A stretch of 64,000 nt of DNA, from positions 1 to 64,000 of the forward strand of contig DYGX01000005.1 in assembly GCA_020724465.1 (NCBI GenBank), given 5' to 3'. Both the position numbers and the translations under genes were made by a program. Positions 63,938 through 64,000 of this stretch are shown here, one piece after another. Origin of the DNA: Thermoflexus sp. Its GTDB lineage: Bacteria > Chloroflexota > Anaerolineae > Aggregatilineales > Aggregatilineaceae. The notes beneath the pieces were generated by a model. That model worked only from the letters and a program-made list of their open reading frames with translations, was not told where the DNA came from and did no database searches. Position 1 is the stretch's first letter, and every line of letters begins with the position of its first letter.

Positions 63938-64000
63938 CGCGGCGCGCGGCGCGCGCACGCGGGCGGCTGGCAGGCGATCTGGGGGGCGCGCGACGTGCCA

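Noticed and set aside
62186-63958. 590-codon frame antisense to DUF4388 and GTPase genes
   Set aside because: Spans two genuine genes and their spacer; no recognisable motif.

Overview
This 64-kb window is high-GC chromosomal DNA with densely packed genes. The gene set points to a Chloroflexota bacterium, probably of the Anaerolineae type. This is inferred from family content, not from a marker gene. Supporting features are the many secreted beta-propeller, SH3b and thrombospondin-type-3 proteins with Thr/Pro linkers, a DUF3160 protein, a DUF3048 lipoprotein, a DUF4388 plus COG2229-type GTPase pair, a carboxypeptidase Taq, a KamA-family radical SAM protein, and groEL under a CIRCE operator. 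No rRNA, tRNA, IS element, prophage or CRISPR array was recognised. Long open frames antisense to real genes are common here and are GC-composition artefacts.

Layout. 1-13.1 kb: end of a membrane protein, a two-FHA protein, a glutamine-cyclotransferase-like protein, an inositol monophosphatase, a secreted NHL protein, a 23S rRNA methyltransferase homologue lacking its catalytic residues, a glycosyltransferase coupled to a membrane-anchored SUKH protein, DUF3891, two response regulators, an Apd1-like ferredoxin and an epimerase. 13.1-23.5 kb: envelope and surface genes (DUF1328, a GT39-like enzyme, a clan-A glycoside hydrolase, DUF3160, an SH3b protein and a seven-unit TSP3 calcium-binding protein with a structured leader). 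23.7-29.7 kb: a leftward cluster with a HerA/FtsK-like ATPase, a DUF3592-like protein, an anchored PLD-like protein and an unknown. 29.9-36 kb: an epimerase, an AroE-like dehydrogenase, a CAP protein, an EamA transporter and an LCP protein. 35.7-39.4 kb: an AAA+/VWA chelatase gene with a strong -1 frameshift signal, a helically phased cluster of DnaA-box-like sites, and a radical SAM aminomutase. 39.9-46.9 kb: S1-type RNA-binding protein, ChrA, galK/galT, and a secreted triple-repeat protein. 47-64 kb: a six-SH3b surface protein, small stress-type proteins, an M24 pseudo-peptidase, groEL, M32 carboxypeptidase, dprA, an MFS transporter, an SMODS-associated-type NUDIX protein, DUF3048, and DUF4388/GTPase.

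How it works together. Most genes are housekeeping or envelope genes in short operons, often joined by ATGA overlaps. The galactose genes form a pair, the GT39/hydrolase pair is three bases apart, and the DUF4388/GTPase pair looks like a signalling unit. The most notable signals are the recoding site in the chelatase gene (A8 run, six-base spacer, nine-base-pair hairpin covering the zero-frame stop), the DnaA-like sites spaced near multiples of 11 bp just upstream of it, the catalytically stripped RlmD-like and M24-like proteins, and the structured leader of the TSP3 gene. No clearly undescribed multi-gene system could be demonstrated from sequence alone.
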